Assembly: GCA_935421135.1 (NCBI GenBank)
Contig: OW285189.1
Span: 9,321,072-9,385,071 of the forward strand
Direction: 5' to 3'
From: Bugulina stolonifera
Taxonomy: Eukaryota > Bryozoa > Gymnolaemata > Cheilostomatida > Bugulidae
Length of the DNA: 64,000 nt
In this document: positions 11,943 through 23,900 of the stretch, piece after piece
How the letters are laid out: each line of letters starts with the position of its first letter
Numbering within the stretch: position 1 is the stretch's first letter
Translations under genes and position numbers: made by a program
The notes under the pieces: model-generated
What the model saw: the letters and a program-made list of their open reading frames with translations, nothing else
What the model was told of the DNA's origin: nothing
Databases searched by the model: none

Positions 11943-14900
11943 ATGTCGACAACTCCGGAAAAACGATTAAGCAATGCTACCGATACTTTACCTACTACTT
12001 TACCTACTTTAACTTATAAGACTGTCGTGAGTGGCATCTACTTATGCAATTGGGAATTACATCATAGGATGGAGCCAGTTGGTTGTCATAGCCTACTGAT
12101 GAATGAGGCTGGCCGACAGCACTACTTCCACATGTTGTAGGGCCCACATGACTTCCATCTCTGGTATAGGCCTACTCTACTTATTGGGTTTGACTTCACT
12201 TGGCCACATTTCAATTACGTAAAAGTTTAATTCCTATCTTGATTGAAAGATTTCTCTAGGGTAGGCTACTTGAAATGTTAGATTTTTTATAATAAAGGTA
12301 GTATTGCATGAGATGTCAATTATGTAGGCTTTAAATTTGAAGTTGGAAGTTTGAATCAGTGAGAATATTATGTTAATTGATAGTATTCTATTGCATGCCT
12401 AGTTAACACAGTGAGGAAAACGGATATATATGAATCAGATCAACAGTATAATAGCACCATCGACTCGGAATCAAAACTTAGCGATCAACCAGTTGGGGAA
12501 CTGGAAACAGCTCTGATCGAGCAGCAAATGGCTGGTGTAGACACGCTGCCTCCTCTCTGTTTGTCTGGAGGACAGTTCAATTCTAAAGGCACCGTTAAAC
12601 CCAAGGTAGGACTTAGTTGTGCTAACCTGTAAAATGTGTATTTGAAAATAGAGAGATACTAACTATGTTTATGAGACTGGTGTTAGATACGAAAACACAT
12701 CATTATGTTATTGGCATTAAATATCAGATAAAAGCAGTTGCTTAATCTAATAACCATGTTGCCAAAAAGAGAATTTAAGAGTGAAGCGCTATTTGAATGG
12801 AGCATAGTGGCTATATTGTAGATATAACCGAGTGTGGAAATTTCCAGTGTTGCGTAATTGAAGAATATTTTAAAAACAATTTGCTAGCAGACAGAAATCT
12901 GATACTGCTAGTTGATTATCATAGTATAATAGTTAACAGACTTCAGTGCTGACACATTACAGTCACTCATCCAGTGTGAGATTGGCGCTAGCACTGGAAG
13001 AGTAACACAATATAATATCTGTTTTCCCAACTTCGGGTGAAATTGAATGTAATTTTAGTGCTTTGGGCCTACAAATATAAAGTTTAGTATATGACACTGT
13101 ATGTAAAGCCACGGTTAGGGAAAAACCTGCTGCCTAGTGACTGTATCTCTTAACCAACGCACTTTAATAACATAACTGTATGTCATTGGTTTAGAACAAA
13201 AAACATTTCCTTTACTTTATTTCTTACTGGGTAGTAGAAAGCCTCACCCAGTTGAATGATTTTAGACAATAGTCATACTTGAATTCAAGTTATTTTTACA
13301 TTATCCATTTTCTCTGGGATCATTATGCTTGCTCCATCACCAGAACACTATTGGATTGATAAATGCTCAGTGTGACTGCCTTTGTGGGTCAATATAATTG
13401 TTACACAGTGACTGAGTGCTCATCCAGCCTTGTATAGATTTTTTAGTAAGATGTGAATGTGAATACATACACCAGCTGATTGATTAGCTAAGTTTGAACT
13501 GCCTTGGTCCTACGTTATAATATGACATGGACCAACGGACTGTTGGAGATATACAACACCGTATTGTATACACTGTAGTACAGATTCCTGTGCATTGTAA
13601 AATTCTGTAGGGCTACTCTTCGGTTCCATTCAAATAAATGGATCTTCCCATGTTGTTTTATTACATCTATACGACTAATGCTGGGGAAGACTTTTAGATT
13701 GGATGTCATTAACTTTACAACTTCAAGTCATAGACACTAGCTGCTCAGTTACTGTAATTTAAGTTGATAATCTGTAGAATTTCCTCTTTCAGTCTCTCTC
13801 AAGGGTTATGGTAACCAAGGGGATAATTATTCGTGAATTTAATGGGGCACAAAATCTTAATGAACTAAATCCTGGATATGAAGAGCTCAGACTTGTAATT
13901 AAGTTTTAAAAGGCTTCCCATACTCGCTAATCATGGGGCTAGTTGATAAAATTTAAAATTGAAATTTATTCATCACTGAACCTGGTGTTGGAGTTCTAGC
14001 TGTGTTTACTCATTCTTGTATTCTATTCTCTAGCTGGTCACCGAATGGGCAGTCAGCGATGTCACCGATTGGCTGAATTCAAAGAACTTCTACAGTTTGG
14101 TAGACCGGTTCACTTCTCAATCTATCAATGGCGCGGAACTATCTCAGATGACGGATAAAGTATTACAGGTAATGGTGGCAACTTCTTACACTAACACAGG
14201 GGTTCCCAACCTGGGGTGCATGTACCCCTAGTAGGGCTGGAACGAATCCAAAAATTTTCGAATCTGACGATTCCGATTCCTGCCACCATGCAGATTCTCG
14301 ATTCGGATTCCTAAACGATTCCGCGTGGAATTACTCGTTTTAACTTTTGTCACCAAATAAACCATGTAATCAAACTGTATAAGCATATTTCATTTGCTAT
14401 TCACTGTTAGTTTGTAGATGAGGACATTTTGTTCAACATTTTTTATTAATAATTAAATAATTTTATAAATAATTGCTACAAAAAATAACAAAAACTTTAC
14501 AATGTTGGATTCGAACCTGAGCATTTTGGAACCGAGATTCGGAACCGTGCCTAAGGATTCGGAATCGGATCCGGATTCGTGGATTTGTCACAGCCTTAGG
14601 GGTACATTTCAGAAATCTAGGGGGTATAAAACAAGTTATCAACTTAATATATTTTTGGCAGTGATTTTCTGTTACAGACTATCAAATTGGGAGTTATCAA
14701 TATCTATTACTGAACGGAACATTAAATGGCTCACTGATGCGAATTAAGTTTAGCTAAACCAGTGTGAAAGCCATGAAATACTACAATCTATGAAATTTAT
14801 ACTACATAGTAACCATTACGTAATTAATAAATAAAGATTTTATACCATTTGTTTACCTAATAAATGACGCATTTTGATGTATACATGTAATATTAATCAA

Positions 14901-17900
14901 ATAAAACCGAATAAATCCTTGATTAAACACAGTTTTACAAAGGGGTACGTTGTTTGCTACATGACCGCTAAGGGGTACCGAGGCTAAAAAAGGTTGGGAA
15001 CTCCTGCACTAACAGCTGGCGATATAAGTTATACCCACAAGCTTGGGTTCGACTTTATACTTTCCTTGTTCAGTCTCACCAGTTGGCTGGTGATGTTTAT
15101 ATAGCCAGCCAGCAAAGTTCCACACTTTGCAAGTGTGGAACTTAGTATTGCATGAGAGCAGATGTATTTGAGTATGAGCCAACTGGTGGCTGGATAGAGA
15201 TAGCAGTATTGTTACTAGATAGTATGGGTGAGACTCATGTAATGCCAAGACTTGCAGTGCGAAGTGCAGTATTCCAAAGGTTACCAGGTTACAGTAACTA
15301 AAATAGTCGGTGAGAGATCTCTAGTACCGCTACAGGCTTATCCCGTCCAGTTACTGACTTCAGTATGCCTATAATAGCGAATAGCGCCTGCTGTAAATGG
15401 TATACCGTATGGCATGGAAAGATCTGGAATACATTAGCTGAGTTCGTTAGTTTGAAATTTTATCTTTTTCAGTTTTCAACATTTTTAAAGTTGGTTAGTT
15501 GGTTAGCTAAGCTCTCCCTCTGCATTTGGTCAGCTCTGAGCAGCCATTATAATTGCAAATTTATCATCTTTGCCTACAAAAACCCAGCCCATAAGACTAC
15601 TACCTGCTATCTCTACATTGTACAAGAGTTGGATCTAGGTATCCATAGTGAAATGTCAAGTGTTACTATTACTAGCAGCTATCAATATAATACTATATAG
15701 TTGACCATCTGCTGCTAATCCTTTAGTCACCATTCACCAATAGGAAACCAATCTCCTTCCCCACTTGATCTTCCAAGAATCTCTATCTATGTATTTCTAT
15801 TTCCAAGGCTATTGTTTCACATGAGCATTGGTGATATTAGTGCAATACGCTAAAGGCTACATTGACTGAAAATCAATAACCATTCTCCCCTAAAGTACTC
15901 TTGCAAACTTAACTAATGTTTCTCAGAAACTTCTGCATGCTTTTAAACATACCATGAGCTACGCTGATGTGTTCCTAGATACAGTATTTCAGCTACACAT
16001 TTTGTATTATTGTAGGAGAGGATGGGCATTGTTGATGTGTACCAGAGGAAGGCACTCATGCTATGTTTAGATGAATTATGTGGAAGACAGGCTACTGAGG
16101 TAATTTGTACCAGTTGAACCTATTGGCTGATGGTTTCTCTCTGGTTTGAGATGAGAGATTTCCCATTTCTGTAAAATATCCACTTTATGTGAACCTTATA
16201 AGGGTCACTGGTTGGAAGTGGTTGAGAAGGTGAAGTGAGGGAAGACAAAGGACTGTTGAGAGGTCACACAGTACAGTTTAACCAACTGTTGGCTGGAATG
16301 ACTTCTATATGTAACCAAAAGCCCCACTGGCATAACCATGCTTTCTAATATGTGGTCCCCTTATAACAATGTAATTCACCAAACTGATATGACACAATTA
16401 ATACCCACATGTGCTACAGTATAATACAATACAATATATACCATGCATAGTAGTACTACAGGGTGTGTATATCTTATGGTATACCCCTGCACTAATCAGG
16501 GGTGGTTGCCCATCCACACTATCAAGTGGTTGAATTGGACTTTTTAACTTTGAAATTGATTATAGTAATGCTTGCTTAGGGGTCTCGTATCCTCTCAGTA
16601 GTGGTTGTATCTCAGTATATAGATCCACTTAGATAGCCAGGTGTGCTGGTAGTTGAGTATTCTTGGAGACATCATTGTATATTGTATTCTATCTACTCTA
16701 GATGTCATTGTATTTCCAGGAGGATTCCGAAGGCTCCTCCACTGAATCGTCTGACGAATGCACGAGTGACTCGAGTGAACATGACCTACTGGATCACCTA
16801 TTCTCCGTACCTACAAAGTGCCACAAATGTGGTAAATACATAACTAGCAGTTCCACAGGCTTTCAGTGTGCAGGTACACTAACTAACCTACATGTATAAT
16901 GGGGTCTAGTAAATATCCCTCATGTATTGCATAATGTTTCTATTTTAGGCCCTTTATCTTGAGAGAGAAAAATGCATGACTATTTTATGGCCTTGTGCTC
17001 ATACTACTAATACATTGATAGTAGTAGTAAATCATAGCAGGCACCTACTTTTATATTAGTTTCTCTGAAATACTAGTAGCAATACTATAACATAACCATT
17101 AACTAACAATGTAACTTGATATCCAGCTAATACACACAACACGTGAACAACTGATGTTATCATATAACTCTATTCTCTTCTTCAATAAGCCATGACAAAG
17201 GTTTTACAATGTGTACATTAATACTCCCACTTGGCTGCTTATAACTCCACTATTGCCAACCTGAGTTGATAAGGCTGTTGATGGGAGTTGGCTCATTATA
17301 ACTATCACATTCCATGAAAATATTATGCATTATTCTCATAGTGGATTTCCAGTTACAACTGAAAGACATGAAATAAATTTTAATTTGACATGCATTATTA
17401 ATTTCCAGCTATGGATTTGCACTGCCAACTGGTGTTGCCCAAATTCATCTGCCTGTTACCAAATGTTCATATAATATACAATACAGTGTTTATATATGTG
17501 TACGTAACTACTGGTACGCATTGTAGCCTGTGGACTGTGTCTACATGGTGAGTGTGTGACGGGGAAGATCCAACCTTGTAACAGAGAGAAACTAGAGGCT
17601 AGAAAGAAATCACACCAGCATGCCCATAGTTTGAGTGAGTTGAGCTACACTATAATTAACATTAGATCTAACGTCTGGCCTGTGTACCATGGTTCTACTT
17701 CCATGCTTCAACCCTATATATATTTGTACATGGTCTACTATTATAGGCTATATGCATGCTTTGCACGTGTAACTCACCAGTGTGCACAGGCATGGATGTC
17801 ACCACTTATGTGGATAAATAACTGAGTACACAGCATGTAGCCAGGTCATTCACTATCTGTGTCATACACGGCAGCAATAAACACAGAGAGAAAGAGAGAC

Positions 17901-20900
17901 CTGTTTGTATTTACATTGTATACAGTATACAGCAGATAATAATAATGTTATGTCATAGGGTTTGACGTCTGGGCTATAACAGGTCACAGGCATCTTACCC
18001 CTTTTCACTTATTTCACTTATTTCATTCACTTTGCCATCCTCTGGTATAGAGCTGAAACCATATAATATTAATTTTATTTCCAACTGTAGTACATGTATG
18101 TAGCCTATATATTATATCAGTATACTATAATTATTATATCAATATATATTTTATTATATTATATTAGTATATTATATTATATCAGTATATTATAATTATT
18201 ATATCAATATATTATATTATATTAGTATATTGTATTATATCAGTATATGATAATATTACTTTGGGAAATGGGAAGTGCAATGTTCACCACCAAGTACACT
18301 CATTATGCCCTGTCAACTACTGTCATTGTCCTGCTAGAATAAATCCCATCACACCTACATGTACATGTACGTAAAATGGAATTCCCCCAACGATGAGCTT
18401 AACTGTAATTATTAAACCTTTTCTAAGAAATTATTGGTGATAGAGTATAAATGATTGCCTGGTGCCTTGCTGGTAGGAAGGATGTTATGAGGTGAATGCC
18501 CTTCCTTACCTCACCATGTCCGTACTGGTCAGTCCTTCAGCTACATACATGATTACCTAACCAGTCAAGCTACATTACCGCAGGCAGTGGTCAATTCAAA
18601 CCCTTGTCTATTAATATCATTCTCCGCATATATAATATTATATTATAATTGTACAGTAATATGAAAATAGTCGTGATACATTGTATATTACAATAATATA
18701 TGCTTGCTGGATTACATAAAATAGTTACAGTAATATATTGATATACAATATAACAATATTTACATGTATATAGGGTACAGTCCTGTACATTATACATGTA
18801 TATAATATGGTAGACTGCTAGAGTAATATAGGTTACAACATCCTATATAATGATAATGTACTAGGAGTAACTATGCTTTCATAGAACGTAATATGGAGCA
18901 TAAAAGAGTATGTTCAATAGATTTATATTGACATTAGCGATAGAAATGCTTACATTATACACTATCACTATAGTATTGTGCCAGCATATACAAACATAGC
19001 CTTGGTCAATCTATGATCCATAGATTTAATGTCCCTCTTCTAACAATACTCTGGATACTTTAATCTATATGATATACTTTCAACTCCATTATCAATACCT
19101 ACTAGCTATTAGCTATTAGCTAACATCAAGGGTTGGGTTACATGTTCTTGAGTATTCAGTGGGCCCACTGCAGACTTACCTGCATACTTACAGCTATCAT
19201 ATGGTACTTTTTTCATATTTCCTTGATTTCTATTAGAGGGACCAAATTGCAAACTTGTAGCTGTGTACTTGTTGTACTCTGTACAATATACATTGTGTAA
19301 GTTGCATGTATAATTGTTGTAATATTGCTAATATGTTACTGTAATACAATATACAGTACTTATCGCTGCAGTTATCAACTATATTATAGGCAGCTCCCAG
19401 GTGTATTCCATAACTGCACATACTCTTCAGAGATGTACGACCATGATACATGTAGTACACACAATGCACTACATACACAGTATCTATGCACGTTTCATTG
19501 GCACGTTTTCAACATACACACAGACTAGTTTTGATAGTTATGTTTAAAGTCTGTATATTTCTCTTGTAGGTTTATCATTCGGTTCAGATTTGTGCAAAGA
19601 CGTGCCACAGAGCAGAGACAGGATAGCGCCAGATGTAGTGGTTGTATGTACCCAAGAGATCCAGCGGCAATCCAGTTTAAATCCAGGTAGTTAGTAGTTA
19701 GTAGCGGACTGTGAAGGGCCTAACCCTGGATGTTACTGGTGTTACATCATCAATTCTTATCTATTCTTAGCCCGGTCTGCCTTCAGCATACAATAGCTTA
19801 TCTCTATTGGTAGCTAATTACTGCTGTGTCCTAGCCTATACCTTTGATAGTAGGAGAGCAGTGCCACCTCCACTGTGCTTGTTGCGATATAAATATAAAA
19901 TATACTCTGGGCGATCCGATTATAGCAAGGCAATTGTATTGGTGGTGTATAGACTGATGAGCTAGATACCTGCTGCTGTTGCTGTCAGCATGTCTAGCTG
20001 TTAATACCTTGAGACTACTTGAGGTCTATAAATACACCTACGCAGTTATACACTATACTTGACTCCATATATATATATATATATGTATACGTGTGTATTA
20101 TGATGTCTATGTAACTCACATGGCGATACAGCACGTTGTATAGCTAATGGAAGGTAGTTGTGCTCATGGTGTGGTGTATTGTAGAGTGGTAGTATGTCTA
20201 AATGTTGACAACCTCACGACGGCAGCATGGGTGGCAGACAGTGTTATATGTAATAACGATATATATATATCACTCGGTGTCTGCGGACAGTGCTCTAGTA
20301 GTAGTGAAGTTTGTCGATGACATCTAATAATAAATTCTGATGTCAATATTCTCGGCGTCCGTCTATGTCAAAATATCTCACTCGACGTGGCACCTTGGAT
20401 AGAGAAATTGTTTCTAATCGAGTGTGACGCAATGGACTGTAGGTGTTAATCTCCTTCATTCATATATATCCATTAACTGGTCAGGTATAGCTGCCCTTAG
20501 ACTACGGTGGTCGCCTAGTTGGCTAGTGGTTGCTCTCAGTACTCATGTCTTATCTTTCCTTTTCTTACATTGTAGAGCTCAATGTTGTTCAAGCTTACAA
20601 GACACAGAAACCAGGTGAAGAAGTCAGTGCCTTAAAGCGATTATTTGATGCTTCGTGTAAGTAAACTGTTTCTCAGTCATTTATTATGAGACTTGAATCT
20701 ATTGACCTCCAAGCAGTTCCTGGTGATACTCTTTAGTCTATATAGTTGTTTATAAAGCTGGTATCAAAAATCATAATTATATACGTACATGTAATAGGAC
20801 TCCATTACTACCATGATAACACATTCCTATGTGGTGTCAGCTTTATCTTCATTTCATTCTTTGTTGTGATGTACATTGTGCTGCATGTACATGTATTATT

Positions 20901-23900
20901 ATGTTTTAATACGTAAGTTGTGTTGTTACAGCCGATGCTTATACTGTACCAGTGACAGATGTGGATATATCCACCCTTTGTGGTGTAGTAAAGAAGTACC
21001 TGTGTGAATTAACTAACCCCCTTATACCTACAGAGTGGTACACAGAGTTTATTGATGCTGCCAGTAAGTGTTCACTTATGAAACGGTCAACCAGTGTTGA
21101 CGCTGAGTGATTTCACTAGCTAATAAATGCAAAAGTGATCTTAAAATAGTTGAACGATTTTAATTTTAAAACCATTAGCTAATTGAACTGCTATATGCAT
21201 GTGTGTGGAGAGGGCTCGTGAGGATGGGGCACGTGAGGATGGGGCACGTGAGGATGGGGCACGTGAGGATGAGGCACGTGGGACAGCGCAGAGTTACATC
21301 AGCAGCGTTTAGATGACTTTCTTACCTCTACATCTAGGCTACATCTAGATGCATATATTGCATTTCTTATATACAAATTTATGCATTATTTCATTACAAT
21401 GTCAACTGAATACTTGAGATGTTAAGTGTCTTGTTATTTAACTTTGTCTTAAATTAAATCCATCTTTTCAAAGTTGTTAGGATAGGTATTTGTTTTGGTT
21501 CTAGTCAAATATAGATAGCCATCTGACCATGTGCAGGAAACTAACAGACCTGTTGTAATAGTTTTCTTATCTTTATTATTGCTGAGAGTATTAAGTGAGG
21601 TTACAAGCATTCTACAACCCTGTTATTCCGTATGTATGCGCTAGAATAAGACAGATCGGTATGTTAAATGAACGTGCCATGTTATATGAACGTGCCGTTA
21701 CGTTGTTTACAGAATTATCTGACAACGAAGGTGTCTCCGCCCTCGGATCGCTCATTAACCAGCTGCCAAAGTACCACAACTCCACTTTACAGTTTCTGTT
21801 CAACCATTTCTACAAGGTAGTGGAGAGCAGTGGAAGTACGTGTAAGGACAAGGGTGCTTACCTCTCCCTTGCTCAGATTTTCTGCCATATTATACTCCGA
21901 CCTGAGTGGTCAGAAATCAGGTATGAATATTCATTCATCATCTCTTCGATAGGTAAAAATAGTAAATTATGATACATTGTAGATATTATCTCTGGTGGTT
22001 GGTAACTTCTAGGTTTAATTGATGGACTGGCCACCTGGCTGCTATTTTAAGACTGCTATAATTCACCAGTTGAAATTGCGATGAACTAGATGTAGGACAA
22101 TGCTGATCTTTGCCAATATTGTATATAGTTCAGTATGCCAATAGGATGTGTAGTCTACACCATATGTAGAATATGTAGGCTATCCCGTATGTAGAATATG
22201 TAGGCTATACCGTATGTAGGATGTGTAGGCTATACTCTGTGCTTTATTCACAGTCTAGTACAACTATACAGATGATTGGCGCCATTGTTATTAAATTTGT
22301 AGTTCTTTTCAATAAACTAACTCTTTACCCGCCAAGTTACAAATTGAATTTAATATTATCCTTCAATGAATGGTGACCAACTTGTATCCCGAGGCATCGT
22401 ATGTCCTCAACTGCTATTCATTCAATCTATCACAGTTATGTGCTCACAGCTAATTGAATAATCATTTCATTCTATTCAAGTTTTCTGATGCAAACCTGAT
22501 TAAACATTTATTTTTTCAAAATTCACATCATTAATATTTGTTTTGTGATTGATCACATCTCTATTGTATGCTTTTATTTTGAAATACTAATCACTTGTGG
22601 AAAGGGTTCTTTGTCGCTGCTCTAGTTTGTTATGTAAGTAATGTAACTCTTGTTGGATTTTTAGGGCCTTTGTTGACAATACGCAGTACCACCTGATTGT
22701 GCTACGCAGGCTCTTCGCTCTCTATGATAATAACAATACAGAATGCGATAAGCACACGAGCTTACAAGGTGAGACCCTTTGTATACACTATAAAGTCAGT
22801 CCCTGGGTATACATCTGCACTATCAAACATTAGACGACTTGCCAGAAATCAGCTATTCTTAGAATAATTTAAATTATTTGGCTCGTTCTCCTGGCAAGGA
22901 TATTTTATTTTGAATTTAATCGATGGCACTTGATAGCTCTTCTGAGTTTGCAAGTGGACAGTGACGTTAAACATATTCAGTGACCAACTGGCAATGGCCA
23001 GCTAGTTAGCTGCACAGATTTTATCTAGTGCAATACTGCGAATTTACAGGTCAATTTTGGCAAGCCAGAGCTTCAAAAGTTTTGTAATAATTTTTATAGA
23101 AGTCTACCGAGCAAAGCGCTGGTGGTTCTACTACTGTTGTAGATAAACACCTGTAGAACCTGCTAGCACCTTGCTAGATCTGTCTATGTTATGTTATGCT
23201 ACCATCCAATGATGCATAGTGCAGAAGGTCAAATGTATCCCTAGATTTCTATCAACTCAAACTTAAATTTGATTTGAGAAAATACTTTGAAGATTTACTG
23301 AAGTTGTTCAAATCACACAGCACAGGTTGATACAATAACAAACCTGCTATTTTTGGTGCTCAGTAAATCAGTTGCCAACTATTTAACTTCAAGGTATTCT
23401 GCTAGGTATTAGATGAGTCTGAGTATATACCTTACTTTACCTGCATGTCTCCCTTTTTATATATTTGATGTCCTTGAATGAAGGTCACGCTGCTGCCGTA
23501 TCAGCTGCTATTACATGACGTCTTGAGCCTGGAAGGTTGTAAGCAGAGGGCAGGGTGTATCAGGTGTGTTATACAATCCATGTGTTTGTAGGTGACGCAG
23601 CTAGCTGGAGCACATCTGGTAGCCACGCTGCTGCTGCAAGCCACTCTACCAGGTCGGAAGGTCAGCATAGCTACCCGACTTCTACTCAGTACGAGGAGTG
23701 CCTGCTGCCCCTCGATCAGTACCAGTGGTACTGGGGTGAGGTTTCCAGGTCAGTCACCTTTACACTAAGTCAGCAATCAGCTGGGTGCACCCATACTGTG
23801 TAACAGTGCATCAGTGTATCAGTAAAACTGTGTGCTGCACTCTGCATTTCTATCAATTATATAATATGTACAATCAATGTTAATTAGCGCCATAGCAACT

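Noticed and set aside
14502..14747. 81-codon ATG frame
   Set aside because: Lies inside the hAT element and is made of its GATTCGG-type repeats.
15365..15700. 111-codon ATG frame
   Set aside because: Lies within the PI3K intron between the two SAM exons. It shows no splice signals of its own, no family resemblance, and composition like the surrounding intron.
21595..21972. 125-codon frame overlapping the RhoGAP exon
   Set aside because: Only 21713-21920 is exon; the flanks are intron readthrough bounded by a clear acceptor and donor.
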